Notes: a model not told the origin generated them from the letters alone. 64,000 nt of DNA from Extensimonas soli (GCF_029211265.1 NZ_JARGEL010000016.1:62001-126000); one strand, 5' to 3'. Shown: positions 10,400 to 19,527, numbered from the stretch's first letter. Numbers and translations are program-made.

Positions 10400-10410
10400 C
10401 AACTTCTGAA

Positions 10411-10470
10411 ATTTCAAGCCATTTTGGCTTTTTGCGCTCATCCAGAAAGCGCAGGCAGCTATAAATTTAG
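10411..10470 (-). repeat. Family E dispersed repeat, copy E1
   Basis: Read on the minus strand it has the family E layout: AT-rich start, ATAGCTGCCTGCGCTT, a short spacer, GAGCGC, then AAGCCAAAATGGCTT. The last part forms the ffh terminator hairpin. Confidence 0.6.
10416..10433 (+). terminator. ffh terminator hairpin
   Basis: AAGCCA-TTT-TGGCTT stem followed by TTT, 17 nt after the ffh stop. It is part of repeat E1. Confidence 0.6.
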
Positions 10471-10481
10471 GATTTCCGCAC

Positions 10482-11102
10482 TCAGCGCGTGAGCGGCAGG
10501 GCCAGCCCCATGGCCGCGAACAGGCCGCCGCAGACGCGATTGAAGCGTTTGCCGAAACGCTCGAGCGCCGGGCGGATCAGGTGCGCGAGGCGCGCAAGCA
10601 GAAACTCCACGCAGCACTCGGTGACCATGAAGGTGCCGGCCATCACCACAAACTGCAGCCACAGGCTGCGCGCCGGGTCGATGAACTGGGGTAGGAAGGC
10701 GCCGTAAAAAAGCAGCGCCTTGGGGTTGGACACGGCCGCGAACAGCCCCTGGCGAAACAGCTGCGACCAGCGTGGGGGGCGCACAAAGAGCGCCTCGTCC
10801 GCGGCCTGCAGCTGCAGCGGCGGCGCGCGCCACAGCTGAATCCCGAGCCACACCAGATACGCCCCGCCCGCCCACTTGAGCACTGTGAGCGCGTGCGCCG
10901 AAGCCTGCAGCAGCGCACCTATGCCCAGCATCGACAGGGCGATCAGCAGCATGAAGCCGAGCGCGCCGCCGGCGATCGTGAACAGCGCGCGCCGGTGCCC
11001 GTGCAGGGCGCCGTGCGTGAGCGCAAGCAAGCTGTTGGGGCCGGGCGTGAGCGACAAGCCCCCGGCGGCAAGCAGATAGATCAACCAGGTGTGCCAACTC
11101 AT
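10482..11102 (-). CDS. LysE/RhtB-family amino-acid exporter
   Basis: 206 aa with about six hydrophobic helices. The family signature near the N-terminus, GGLSLTPGPNSLLALTHG, matches the LysE/RhtB exporter pattern, and NPKALLFYGAFLPQF is the second conserved block. Such proteins export amino acids or derivatives such as homoserine lactone across the inner membrane; the substrate cannot be read from sequence. Divergent from ilvE (186 bp between starts), so a link to branched-chain amino-acid balance is possible but unproven. Start at MSWHTWLIY. Confidence 0.88.
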   Translation of the reverse strand: MSWHTWLIYLLAAGGLSLTPGPNSLLALTHGALHGHRRALFTIAGGALGFMLLIALSMLGIGALLQASAHALTVLKWAGGAYLVWLGIQLWRAPPLQLQAADEALFVRPPRWSQLFRQGLFAAVSNPKALLFYGAFLPQFIDPARSLWLQFVVMAGTFMVTECCVEFLLARLAHLIRPALERFGKRFNRVCGGLFAAMGLALPLTR

Positions 11103-11288
11103 AAGAAGGAATGGAATGCGGTCGCGAAATGGCGCGGGCTGCGCAGCAAAAGCCCGAGTGTGCCGCAGGACAGGCGGCAGGGCGCGCGCCCGAATCGGCA
11201 GTGCATGAAGCCGGCGCCTTAAAATGAAATTTTGCCTAGCAGCCACGCCTGCTTTGTTTCTCTCTACTGACACAGCAAAGGAAGTTCC

Positions 11289-12227
11289 ATGAGCCCCGTA
11301 GTTCCCTCGATGGCCGATCGTGACGGCAAGATCTGGATGGATGGCCAGATGGTCGATTGGCGCGACGCCAAAGTCCACGTACTGACGCACACGCTGCACT
11401 ACGGTTGCGGTGCCTTCGAGGGGGTGCGGGCCTACAACACCGTCAACGGCACGGCGATTTTCCGCTTACAAGAGCATACCGAGCGCCTGTTCAACAGTTC
11501 CAAAATCCTGCGCATGAAGATTCCCTTCAGCCAGGAGCAGGTCAACGAGGCGCAGCGCGCCGTGGTGCGCGAAAACAAGCTTGACGCCTGCTATCTGCGC
11601 CCGCTGGTCTGGATAGGCGACAAAAAGCTCGGCGTTTCGCCCAAGGGCAACACCATCCACGTCATGGTTGCGGCATGGGCCTGGGGCGCCTACCTCGGTG
11701 AAGACGGCATCACCAAGGGCATCCGCGTCAAGACCAGCAGCTACACGCGCCACCACGTCAACATCACCATGACGCAGGCCAAGTCGGTGAGCAATTACAC
11801 CAACTCCATCCTCGCGAACATGGAGGCCACGGACGACGGCTACGACGAGGCGCTGCTGCTCGACGCGGCGGGCTTCGTCTCCGAAGGCTCGGGCGAGAAC
11901 GTGTTCATCGTGAAGGGCGGCGTGGTCTATACGCCCGACCTCTCGGCCGGCTCGCTCAATGGCGTCACGCGCAACACCGTGCTGCACATCTGCAAGGACC
12001 TCGGGATCGACGTGGTGCAAAAACGCATCACGCGTGACGAGGTGTATATCTCGGACGAAGCCTTCTTTTCGGGCACCGCGGCCGAGATCACGCCGATCCG
12101 CGAGCTCGACCGCATCGAAATCGGCAGCGGACAGCGCGGCCCCATCACCGAGAAGATCCAGAACGCGTTCTTCGACATCGTGAATGGCCGCAATCCCAAA
12201 TACGCCCACTGGCTGACCAAGGTGTGA
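11289..12227 (+). CDS. ilvE: Branched-chain amino-acid aminotransferase
   Basis: PLP-dependent transaminase for Leu, Ile and Val, 312 aa, fold type IV. The PLP lysine is Lys165 in TMTQAKSVSNY. The phosphate-binding and active-site loops are recognisable (EGSGENVFIVK, LNGVTRNTVL, FFSGTAAEITPI). AAGGAAG lies about 5 nt before the ATG. Two nucleotides separate its stop from the small zinc protein gene downstream, so the two probably share a transcript. Confidence 0.97.
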   Translation: MSPVVPSMADRDGKIWMDGQMVDWRDAKVHVLTHTLHYGCGAFEGVRAYNTVNGTAIFRLQEHTERLFNSSKILRMKIPFSQEQVNEAQRAVVRENKLDACYLRPLVWIGDKKLGVSPKGNTIHVMVAAWAWGAYLGEDGITKGIRVKTSSYTRHHVNITMTQAKSVSNYTNSILANMEATDDGYDEALLLDAAGFVSEGSGENVFIVKGGVVYTPDLSAGSLNGVTRNTVLHICKDLGIDVVQKRITRDEVYISDEAFFSGTAAEITPIRELDRIEIGSGQRGPITEKIQNAFFDIVNGRNPKYAHWLTKV

Positions 12228-12229
12228 GC

Positions 12230-12436
12230 ATGTCACAAGCCGTCGTCGAATTACTGGCCAAAGACCTGAGCGCCCAAGGCGAGGTGTATTGCCCCCACCC
12301 CAAGGCGGGCATGCAGCTGTGGAGCGGCCACCCGCGCGTGTACCTCGATGTGGCGCACACGGGGGAGGCCAGGTGCCCTTATTGCGGAACGGTGTACCGC
12401 CTCAAGGCGGGCGAAAAAGTCGCGCACGGGCATTGA
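12230..12436 (+). CDS. Small zinc-finger protein (zf-CHCC type)
   Basis: 68 aa. The Cys-His-Cys-Cys ligand set of the zf-CHCC family (related to mitochondrial NDUFS6) is visible: VYCPHPK, then SGHPRVYLD, then ARCPYCGTVYRL. The family is widespread in proteobacteria, often near ilvE or polysaccharide genes, and its molecular role is not established. A GTG 6 nt upstream is an alternative start; the ATG at 12230 was chosen because it clears the ilvE stop. Confidence 0.85.
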   Translation: MSQAVVELLAKDLSAQGEVYCPHPKAGMQLWSGHPRVYLDVAHTGEARCPYCGTVYRLKAGEKVAHGH

Positions 12437-12471
12437 GCCCGTCCCGGCTTCGCGTCGTTGCCTTTAACCTG

Positions 12472-12634
12472 GCAGCCTGTCGGACTTTGGGCGTCGATAG
12501 CGAGAATGGGCCCCAGCGAGGCCAGTTTTTGCCGGATTCGCCGCCCCATAGTGCTGCTATGGGGCAAGAAGACGGTGAAAAATGGGCCGCTGCGGCGCAT
12601 TCGCAGCCGACGATTCCAAAGTCCGACAGGCTGC
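12472..12634. repeat. Family A palindromic element, copy A1 (long form)
   Basis: 163 bp bounded by perfect 19-bp inverted repeats (GCAGCCTGTCGGACTTTGG and its complement). Contains an internal hairpin CCCCATAG-TGCTG-CTATGGGG. No coding capacity. It directly abuts element B1. Copies A2 and A3 are truncated or internally deleted forms of this unit. Confidence 0.85.
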
Positions 12635-12798
12635 TAGTGTAGTGTTCGATGCTTGATGCGACAAATAAAACCGATGGATTTTTGGTCTGGGCAAGGCGCA
12701 AACCGCAGCGATACCGGGTGGTATCGCGAGGATTTGCAACGCGGCCCGGGCCGAAAAGACGCGGTTTTATGTCGCAGATAGCGTCGAACACTACACTA
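12635..12798 (+). repeat. Family B 164-bp fold-back (MITE-like) element, copy B1
   Basis: Starts TAGTGTAGTGTTCGA and ends with its complement. The entire element is an imperfect palindrome, with a central hairpin GCGATACC-GGGT-GGTATCGC. Terminal TA would fit a TA target duplication as in IS630/Tc1-type elements (inference). Differs from B2 at two of 164 positions, in opposite orientation. Confidence 0.85.
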
Positions 12799-12969
12799 GA
12801 TTGTTCATTAGGACGCGGGATGATGGCGAGACGGCTGGCGAGGCAGTTTGGTTGCTGCTGAGGAGTTCGTGGTGGTGCCTCGAACGACGAAGCGGCGGTC
12901 AAAATGACCGCCAGCCGTCCGCCAGCACCCGCGTAGGTGCGCAGCACCGCTTCATGGACAATCTGGGTT
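12799..12969 (+). repeat. Family C element, copy C1, left end lost
   Basis: Matches C2-C4 from GATTGTTC through the right terminal repeat ACAATCTGGGTT. The first six bases of the left terminal repeat are replaced by the end of B1. Ends 34 bp before the waaL-like gene. Confidence 0.85.
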
Positions 12970-13003
12970 TAAGTTGCTCTTTACTCTACTGCCCTGACAC
13001 TGG

Positions 13004-14341
13004 ATGGCTTTTTCTCGATTTGCTTCGCCGGGGGCAGCGCAGCAACGCGCCCTGGATCTGGCGGCATTTTTGGCGCTTGCGCCTGCGCTGTGGCTGCCTT
13101 CGGGCTATTCCGTAGGCGCGCTCCTGCTGGTGGTGCTGGGTTTGTGGCGCTGGCCTGCGGTGCTGCGCGGCCGGCTCGCCCCGAATGAGCCCATGCGGGC
13201 CTGGGCACTGGCGGTTCTGGCCATGGGGCTGGTGTGGTCCATGTACCTCTTTGAGGGCGGCCGGCTCATCACCAATACCCTGGGGCTGGACCGCAGCAGC
13301 AAATACCTTTTGGTGCTGTTGGCGCTGCCGGCGGTATGGGCGCAGCGCCCGGCCGCATGGGCCTTGCGCTGGGGCTGCTGGGTGGGCGCGGCGGGTGCCG
13401 GCGTGCTCGCCGGCTGGCAGGTGCTGGTGCAGCACCTCGAGCGCGCCGAGGGCTACACCAACGCCATACAGTTCGGCAATCTGTCCCTGCTGCTCGCGCT
13501 GTGGAGCGGCATCTGGGCCATGCAGGCAAGTCGCCGGCACGAACGCCTGTTCGGCGGCCTCGCTGCCGTGCTGGGCATCGCGGCCAGCGTGCTCTCGGGC
13601 AGCCGGGGTGGGTGGGTGACGCTACCCGTGCTGTTGGTGGTGCTCGTATGGTTGATCCGCCCGCCAGCGGGTGGCATCAAGGGCCACCGGGGGCTGCGCG
13701 CACTGGGGGCGGCCTTGCTCGCCTGCCTTCTGCTGGCGGTACTGCCCCCCGTGCAGCAGCGTGCGCACGAGGCCGCGCAGGAGTTGCTGCAGCGACCCGC
13801 GCCCGAAAAATCCAACACCGCAACCGGCTCCCGCCTCGCTTTCTGGATGCACGCATGGCGCTTGGGCGTGGCGCATCCCTGGCTGGGCGCAGGCCAGCGG
13901 GGCTATGAACAAAGCCAGCTTGCGGCCGTCGCGCGCCAGGAGATGCCCTCGATGTCCGTGCACTTCAACCATGCGCACAACGAATGGCTGGACATGTTCG
14001 CCAAGCGCGGCCTGCTGGGAGTCTGCGGTCTGGTGATGTTCTACGCCGTGCCCGGCTTTCTGTGTGGGCGCCGGTTGCGCCGAGGCGGGCGCGAACCTCT
14101 GGAAAATGCCGCTGCTGCGAGCCATGGGTACGATGGGCAGGCCGTTGACGAAGAGCGCCATGCCGCCGCGCTGTGTGGCCTGGTCACGGTGCTTGGCTAC
14201 CTGGGCTTTGGCATGACGCAGGTCATGTTTGCCCATAACAACGGCAACCTGATGTACCTGCTGCCCATGACCTTGTGGCTGGCCGTCTGCTGGCCGGCGG
14301 CCAGCGCGTGCGGAGCCTTTCGGACCCCCATTCCACGATGA
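13004..14341 (+). CDS. O-antigen ligase-like membrane protein (WaaL/Wzy_C family)
   Basis: 445 aa polytopic membrane protein with 10-12 helices and a long periplasmic loop. The Wzy_C signatures are present: SGSRGGWVTLP, then GSRLAFWMHAWRLGVAHPWL with LGAGQRGY, and the catalytic-region motif HFNHAHNEWLDMFAKRGLLG with its histidines. Such proteins transfer undecaprenyl-linked glycans to lipid A core (WaaL) or polymerise O units (Wzy); these cannot be told apart here. The stop overlaps the next glycosyltransferase start by 4 nt (ATGA). The upstream region consists wholly of repeat elements, so its promoter may lie within or just after C1. Confidence 0.85.
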   Translation: MAFSRFASPGAAQQRALDLAAFLALAPALWLPSGYSVGALLLVVLGLWRWPAVLRGRLAPNEPMRAWALAVLAMGLVWSMYLFEGGRLITNTLGLDRSSKYLLVLLALPAVWAQRPAAWALRWGCWVGAAGAGVLAGWQVLVQHLERAEGYTNAIQFGNLSLLLALWSGIWAMQASRRHERLFGGLAAVLGIAASVLSGSRGGWVTLPVLLVVLVWLIRPPAGGIKGHRGLRALGAALLACLLLAVLPPVQQRAHEAAQELLQRPAPEKSNTATGSRLAFWMHAWRLGVAHPWLGAGQRGYEQSQLAAVARQEMPSMSVHFNHAHNEWLDMFAKRGLLGVCGLVMFYAVPGFLCGRRLRRGGREPLENAAAASHGYDGQAVDEERHAAALCGLVTVLGYLGFGMTQVMFAHNNGNLMYLLPMTLWLAVCWPAASACGAFRTPIPR

Positions 14342-15477
14342 AACACTCCTTGCCCACCGATTCCCCCGCAGCGTCCCGCCCCCTGCGTGTGCTGCACTTC
14401 GTCTCGGGCGGTTTTTCGGGGGCGACGCAGGTGGCCATAGACCTGTGCGGCGAGTACCCGGGCCAGGAGACGCTGCTCGTGCTGCGCCGGCGTGCGTCCA
14501 TAGACCCGACCGAGCGCGTGGCGGCGCTGCGCGCCAAGGGGCTGCAGGTCGAAGTGGTGCCGCGCTGGGCGCATATCGTCACCATCCTGGCCTTGGCGCG
14601 CCTGTGCCGCCGGTGGAAACCGGACGTGCTCGTGGCGCATGGATTCAGCGAGCACCTGTGGGGCCGGTACGCGGGCTTGCTCGCCGGCGTGCCCCAGCTC
14701 ATCCACGTGGAGCACAACGTGCGCGAGCGCTACCGCCTGGGGCGGCTGCGCCAGTCGCTGTGGCTGGCGCAGCGCACTGCGTGCATCGTGGGCGTGTCGC
14801 AGGCCGTGCGCGATGAACTGGTGCGCCTGGGCCACCCCGCAGAGCGCTGCGTCGCGATCCTCAACGGCATCGACCTGAACCGCTTTCCGCCCGGTCTGCC
14901 GTGGGCGCAGCGCGAGGACGCCATCGTCATGCCCGCGCGCTTTGCGCAGCAAAAAGACCACGCCACCTTGATCCGCGCCACCGCGCTGCTGGCACAGCAG
15001 GGTTTGCGTCCCACGGTGTACCTGGCCGGCGAGGGCAAGGCGAGCTGGCGCGGCAAGGCGCAGGCCCTCGCGCGCGAACTGGGGGTGGATGCGCAGGTGC
15101 GCTTTTTGGGCCATGTGGCCGACTTGCCTGCGCTGCTGGCGCGGGTCAAGCTGTGCGTGCTCTCCACGCATTACGAGGGCTTGGGGCTGGGTTTGATCGA
15201 AGGCATGGCATCGGGCTGCTGCGGCATCGGCTCGGACGTGGAGGGCGTGCGCGAAGTGCTCACGCACGGCGAAACGGGCTTTCTCGTGCCGCATGCCGAC
15301 GCGCAGGCGCTGGCGCAGACGCTGCATGCGGCGCTGCGCGACCACGCAGGCACGGCGCGCATCGCCGCTGCCGGCCAGGCGCACGCGCGCGCCACCTTCG
15401 ACCGCCAGCGCATGCGCCAGCAGTACCTGGACCTGTTCATGCGCGTGGGCAAGGGGCAGGCGGCGCCGACGCCTTGA
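14338..15477 (+). CDS. GT4-family glycosyltransferase
   Basis: 379 aa GT-B fold retaining glycosyltransferase. The N-terminal half begins PLRVLHFVSGGFSGATQVA (acceptor side). The C-terminal donor domain has VYLAGEGK, VRFLGHVADLPALLA and the GT4 EX7E-type region STHYEGLGLGLIEGMASG with its two glutamates. It probably adds a sugar to LPS core or O-antigen, given the ligase upstream with which it is translationally coupled. Sugar specificity cannot be read. Start ATG at 14338 within the waaL stop. Confidence 0.88.
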   Translation: MKHSLPTDSPAASRPLRVLHFVSGGFSGATQVAIDLCGEYPGQETLLVLRRRASIDPTERVAALRAKGLQVEVVPRWAHIVTILALARLCRRWKPDVLVAHGFSEHLWGRYAGLLAGVPQLIHVEHNVRERYRLGRLRQSLWLAQRTACIVGVSQAVRDELVRLGHPAERCVAILNGIDLNRFPPGLPWAQREDAIVMPARFAQQKDHATLIRATALLAQQGLRPTVYLAGEGKASWRGKAQALARELGVDAQVRFLGHVADLPALLARVKLCVLSTHYEGLGLGLIEGMASGCCGIGSDVEGVREVLTHGETGFLVPHADAQALAQTLHAALRDHAGTARIAAAGQAHARATFDRQRMRQQYLDLFMRVGKGQAAPTP

Positions 15478-15492
15478 CCCTGCGCGCCCCGC

Positions 15493-16467
15493 TCAGGCGC
15501 CCGTGGTGGCCTGCTGCCAGATGCTGCCCGGTGCGGCGCCGCCGTGGCCCTGCAGCAGTTTGGCAAAGTGCCGCCGCTCGCCGCCACGCAGCTTGATCAA
15601 GGGCGCAGGGTGCGGCTCTGCAGGCACCAGGCACAGCCGCGGATAGAGCAAATACCACTTCCACCACACGGCCTGCTGGTAGAAAAATGCCGTGTCCTCG
15701 GCACGCAGCAAAGCCAGCCGGAAGCCGTTGGGGCGGCGCAGCACCTGCTGCGCTGCGACGTGGATCAGCAAATAAGCCGGGTCGTTGATGCCCTGCAGCA
15801 ACTGATTGCCTCCGGCCTGCGTCTGCAAGGCTTGCAAATAGCGCTGCTCGCCCTCTTCGATCAGTGCGCGGTGGAATTCCTGCTGCCATGCGCTCACGAA
15901 AGGCGCCCCCGGCGGCGCGCCGAAGGCCCAACTCTCGATGATGGGGTAGCGCAGGTCCGTGGTGTAGCCGTCGATGTAAAACCCGACGAATTCGGCGCTC
16001 TGGGCCTGGCGCAGGTCATCGAGCCAGGCGAGCGACTGCGTGAGCAAAGTGCTCGCGTCCAGCCAATAGCCGCCGAATCTGCGCACCACATAAAGCCGCA
16101 GCCAGTCTGCCTGCTTGGCAGCAGGCAGCGCCGCAAACGCGGGCGGCAAGTCCCCCGCGGCAACCACGTCGCCCAGCGTGTGGGCGTGGATCACCTGCAC
16201 GTCCAGGCCCGGGCAGTAGCGTTTCCAATTTTCTATGCACTGCTGCACCACGGGGTCTAGCGTGGCGCTGTGCCAGTAGCTCCAGATGCGTGCCGGGATG
16301 GGGGCCGGGATGTCTGGTGCGGCCGCAGGCGCCACGGGCTGTGCCTGCGTGCCCGTAAACACCTGCACACGCGGCGTGCCAGGGTAGGACAGGGGGTGGC
16401 GTGGCTGGCGCGAACTCAGCCATTGGTAGGCCAGACGAAAAGCGCCCGGCGGTAGTTGCAGGTGCAT
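15493..16467 (-). CDS. Capsular-polysaccharide-synthesis-type glycosyltransferase (Caps_synth)
   Basis: 324 aa from MHLQLPPGAFR. The order IPARIWSYWHSATLDPVV, KQADWLRLYVVRRFGGYWLD, then YIDGYTTDLRYPIIESW is typical of the Caps_synth/OCH1-like GT-A enzymes; GGYWLDAS supplies the DXD-like metal site. Convergent with the GT4 gene (15 bp between stops), completing a small surface-glycan cluster. No clear Shine-Dalgarno precedes the chosen ATG; starts up to 16548 are possible, but the added residues look non-coding. Substrate unknown. Confidence 0.8.
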   Translation of the reverse strand: MHLQLPPGAFRLAYQWLSSRQPRHPLSYPGTPRVQVFTGTQAQPVAPAAAPDIPAPIPARIWSYWHSATLDPVVQQCIENWKRYCPGLDVQVIHAHTLGDVVAAGDLPPAFAALPAAKQADWLRLYVVRRFGGYWLDASTLLTQSLAWLDDLRQAQSAEFVGFYIDGYTTDLRYPIIESWAFGAPPGAPFVSAWQQEFHRALIEEGEQRYLQALQTQAGGNQLLQGINDPAYLLIHVAAQQVLRRPNGFRLALLRAEDTAFFYQQAVWWKWYLLYPRLCLVPAEPHPAPLIKLRGGERRHFAKLLQGHGGAAPGSIWQQATTGA

Positions 16468-16713
16468 GAAAGGGCAGTGAGGTACGGCGGGTAGGGTGGC
16501 CCGGTGGCTTGCCGCGCATGCTGCAGGTCGGGCTGGGCTTGGCATCATAAACAGGCCTTGTCCTCTGCCCGGTCAGACAGCGCCGCTGCCGTGACAGCCG
16601 CCTGCGCGCACGCCGCGCCGGCAACGATCGGATAGCATGCAAGTTGGGCCGACGCGCAATGCCGCATCGCTCTCGGCGACCGATTTTTCCAACGACTTCA
16701 GGAGACTCCCCCC

Positions 16714-17700
16714 ATGCCTTTCCAAACGCGCATCACCGACATGCTCGGCATCGAACACCCCATCGTGCAAGGCGGTATGCAAAACGTCGGCGTGGCCGAG
16801 CTCGCGTCGGCCGTGTCCAATGCCGGCGGGCTCGGCATTCTGACGGCGCTGACGCAGCCCACGCCGCAGGCGCTGCGTGAGGAGATTGCGCGCTGCCGCA
16901 GCATGACGGACAAGCCCTTCGGTGTGAACCTGACGGTGTTCCCGACGATCAACCCGCCCGACTACAAGGCCTACGTGCAGGCCATCCTCGACGGCGGCGT
17001 GCGCATCGTCGAGACCGCGGGCACGCAGGCGGTGCGCGAGATCTGGGAGATGCTCAAGCCGCACGGCGTGCGCATCCTGCACAAGTGCACCGCGGTGCGC
17101 CATGCGTTGTCGGCCGAAAAAGCGGGCTGCGACATCATCTCGATCGACGGCTTCGAATGCGCTGGCCACCCGGGCGAGGACGACGTCCCCGGTCTGATTT
17201 TGATCCCCTGCGCGGCCGACAAGGTGAAGATTCCGCTGCTCGCCTCGGGCGGCTTTGCCGACGGCCGCGGGCTGGTCGCGGCGCTCGCGCTGGGCGCCGA
17301 GGGCGTCAACATGGGCACGCGCTTTTGCGCCACGCAGGAGGCCAACATCCACCCGCGCGTCAAGCAGGCCTACCTCGAAAACGACGAGCGCGGCAGCCTG
17401 CTCATTTTTCGCAGCCTGAAGAACACGGCGCGTGTGGGCCGCAGCGCCGTCTCCGAAGAGGTGGCGCGGCGCCTGAGCGCACCCGGCGCAAAGTTCGAGG
17501 ACGTGCGCGAGCTCGTCGCGGGCAAGGCGGGCAAGGAGCTGCTCGAGACCGGCGACCTTTCCAGGGGCGTATTCTGGGCCGGCATGGTGCAGGGCCTGAT
17601 CCATGACATTCCGACCTGCGCGGAGCTCGTCAGCCGCATCATCCGCGAGGCTGAAGAGGTCATGGACCGGCGCCTCGCGGGCTTTCGCCGCGCGGGCTGA
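16714..17700 (+). CDS. Nitronate monooxygenase / NAD(P)H-dependent flavin oxidoreductase
   Basis: 328 aa TIM-barrel FMN protein of the 2-nitropropane dioxygenase / FabK-like family. Motifs: IVQGGMQNVG at the N-terminus, IDGFECAGHPGEDDV around the usual active-site histidine, and LASGGFADGRGLVAALALGAEGVNMGTRF for FMN phosphate. Could detoxify nitronates or act as an enoyl reductase; family membership does not decide. AGGAGA lies ahead of the ATG. Ends in a stem-loop shared with the convergent SDR gene. Confidence 0.88.
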   Translation: MPFQTRITDMLGIEHPIVQGGMQNVGVAELASAVSNAGGLGILTALTQPTPQALREEIARCRSMTDKPFGVNLTVFPTINPPDYKAYVQAILDGGVRIVETAGTQAVREIWEMLKPHGVRILHKCTAVRHALSAEKAGCDIISIDGFECAGHPGEDDVPGLILIPCAADKVKIPLLASGGFADGRGLVAALALGAEGVNMGTRFCATQEANIHPRVKQAYLENDERGSLLIFRSLKNTARVGRSAVSEEVARRLSAPGAKFEDVRELVAGKAGKELLETGDLSRGVFWAGMVQGLIHDIPTCAELVSRIIREAEEVMDRRLAGFRRAG

Positions 17701-17744
17701 GAGGCTGAGAATTTTTCGGCCGCGGCCGCAAGGCTCTCAGCCTC
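17701..17744. terminator. Stem-loop between convergent genes
   Basis: Perfect 10-bp inverted repeat GAGGCTGAGA / TCTCAGCCTC enclosing ATTTTT and a CGGCCGCGGCCG block. It lies right at the end of the flavin oxidoreductase gene and 27 bp before the end of the convergent SDR gene, so it can serve both. Confidence 0.55.
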
Positions 17745-17771
17745 TGCGGCTGGCGGCGCCCGTGCGGGTGG

Positions 17772-18569
17772 CTATTGCACCAGCCCGAGCGCGCCGCCGT
17801 CTATGCGCAGGTTCTGGCCGTTGATGAAGGCGGCGCGCGTGCTCGCGACGAAGCACACCAGGTCGGCCACCTCTTCGCGTGTGGCGATCCGGCCCACGGG
17901 GTTGGGAAAGCGCTGGGCGACGATGCGTGCCTCTATGCTCGCCCAATCATCCTCCCAGCCCGCGCGGTGCGCCTTGGCGCGGAAGGCGGCCTCGACTTCG
18001 GGCGTGCGGATGTAGCCCGGCGACACCGTGTTCACGGTGATGCCGGTATGGGCGAGCTCCTGCGACAGCGTCACGGCGATGCTCGCGAGCGCGCTCTTGG
18101 CGGCGTAGTAGGCGGGCCGCAGCGGATTGGGCTGGGTCGAGCCTATGGTGCCGAGCTGGATCATGCGCCCCCAGCCACGCTCACGCATCTGCGGCGTGAG
18201 CAGGCGGATCAGGCGCACCGCGCCCAGCAGGTTCTTCTGGTACATGTCGAGCCAGACGGCGGTTTCCGCCTCGTCCCAGCGCGCGTCCGAGGCCGTGCCG
18301 TAGTTGTTCACCAGGATGTCCACGCGCCCCGCGGCGGCCAGCGCCTGCTGCGCCACCTGCGCAGCCCCTGCGTCGCTGCACAGGTCACCCCAGACGGTGT
18401 GCTGCACGCCCTGTGCGCCTTGCGCGCGCAGCGGCTCGGCGCTGCCTTGCGCAAAACCGTGCGCGATCACGGTCGCGCCTTCTTCGGCAAGGCGCTGCGC
18501 GATCACGCTGCCGGTGCCGCGCTCGCTGCCCGTGACCAGCGCCACCTTGCCCTGGAGTCCGAGGTCCAT
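17772..18569 (-). CDS. Short-chain dehydrogenase/reductase with variant motifs
   Basis: 265 aa Rossmann-fold SDR. The cofactor motif reads TGSERGTG rather than the common TGxxxGIG, and the structural motif is NNYG instead of NNAG. The catalytic Tyr-x-x-x-Lys is present in RPAYYAAKSALASIAVTLS, with the serine replaced by threonine in the preceding strand (QLGTIGST). Probably an NAD(P)H oxidoreductase; substrate unknown. It faces away from the enoyl-CoA hydratase cluster only by a repeat (E2), so co-transcription with that gene is possible. Confidence 0.85.
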   Translation of the reverse strand: MDLGLQGKVALVTGSERGTGSVIAQRLAEEGATVIAHGFAQGSAEPLRAQGAQGVQHTVWGDLCSDAGAAQVAQQALAAAGRVDILVNNYGTASDARWDEAETAVWLDMYQKNLLGAVRLIRLLTPQMRERGWGRMIQLGTIGSTQPNPLRPAYYAAKSALASIAVTLSQELAHTGITVNTVSPGYIRTPEVEAAFRAKAHRAGWEDDWASIEARIVAQRFPNPVGRIATREEVADLVCFVASTRAAFINGQNLRIDGGALGLVQ

Positions 18570-18615
18570 GCTTGTCTCCTGTGCCGCGCGCCTGCGGCGC
18601 CCACCAGCAATGCTA

Positions 18616-18670
18616 TGTTAAAAATAGCTTCTTACGCTTGATGGATGCGGATAAACGCCCATTTTTACTC
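18616..18670 (+). repeat. Family E dispersed repeat, copy E2
   Basis: AAAAATAGCTTCTTACGCTT, a spacer ATGGATGCGGATAA, ACGCCC then ATTTTTACTC. Lies between the SDR and enoyl-CoA hydratase genes. Confidence 0.6.
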
Positions 18671-18684
18671 GTAAACCCGAGGGC

Positions 18685-19464
18685 TCAGCGGTTCTTGAAC
18701 TCGGGCTTGCGCTTGTTCAGGAAGGCGTCCATGCCTTCCTTCTGGTCTTCGGTGGCGAAAAGGCCGTGGAACAGGCGGCGCTCGAACATCAGGCCGTCGC
18801 TGAGCGAGCTTTCGAACGCGCGGTTCACCGATTCCTTGGCAGCCATGGCGGCGACCTGCGAGAGGTCGGCGACGATGAGCGCCGCGCCCAGCGCCTCTTC
18901 CATCAGCTTGTCCAGCGGCACGACGCGGCTCACCAGGCCCGCGCGCTCGGCCTCGGTGGCGTCCATCATGCGGCCCGTGAGCACCATGTCCATGGTCTTG
19001 GACTTGCCCACGGCGCGCGGCAGGCGCTGCGTGCCGCCCGCGCCCGGGATCACGCCGAGCTTGATCTCGGGCTGGCCGAACTTGGCGTTGTCGGCCGCGA
19101 TGATGAAGTCGCACATCATCGCGAGCTCGCAGCCGCCGCCGAGCGCAAAGCCGCTTACCGCGCCGATCACGGGCTTGCGCACGCTGCGGATGGTTTCCCA
19201 GTTGCGCGTGATGAAGTCGCCCTTGTAGGCATCGACGAAGCTGTATTGGGCCATGCTGGGGATGTCGGCGCCCGCGGCAAAGGCTTTTTCGCTGCCCGTG
19301 AGGATGATGCAGCCGATGTTTTCGTCCGCGTCGAAGGCCTTGAGCGCGTGGCCCAGCTCGTCCATGAGCTGGTCGCTGAGCGCGTTGAGCTGTTTGGGGC
19401 GGTTCAGCGCGATGATGCCGACCTTGTCGGCCTCGGTGCGCACGAGGATGGTTTCGTAGTGCAT
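18685..19464 (-). CDS. Enoyl-CoA hydratase
   Basis: 259 aa crotonase-fold enzyme that hydrates trans-2-enoyl-CoA in fatty-acid or aromatic degradation. The oxyanion-hole block [13 protein letters not shown] and both catalytic glutamate blocks are present ([11 protein letters not shown] and [20 protein letters not shown]), so it should be an active hydratase. AAGGAG precedes the start at 19464 (MHYETILVR). It is single in this region; no thiolase or dehydrogenase neighbour is seen, so the pathway is open. Confidence 0.93.
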   Translation of the reverse strand: MHYETILVRTEADKVGIIALNRPKQLNALSDQLMDELGHALKAFDADENIGCIILTGSEKAFAAGADIPSMAQYSFVDAYKGDFITRNWETIRSVRKPVIGAVSGFALGGGCELAMMCDFIIAADNAKFGQPEIKLGVIPGAGGTQRLPRAVGKSKTMDMVLTGRMMDATEAERAGLVSRVVPLDKLMEEALGAALIVADLSQVAAMAAKESVNRAFESSLSDGLMFERRLFHGLFATEDQKEGMDAFLNKRKPEFKNR

Positions 19465-19527
19465 GGGGGCTCCTTGTGTTCCGGGAAAGAGGGAAGAAAG
19501 AGACGAAGGGTAGAGATTCAAACCCAA

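Noticed and set aside
12402-12947. 181-codon frame on the minus strand through A1, B1 and C1
   Set aside because: It is made of translated palindromic repeats, without a start signal or homology.
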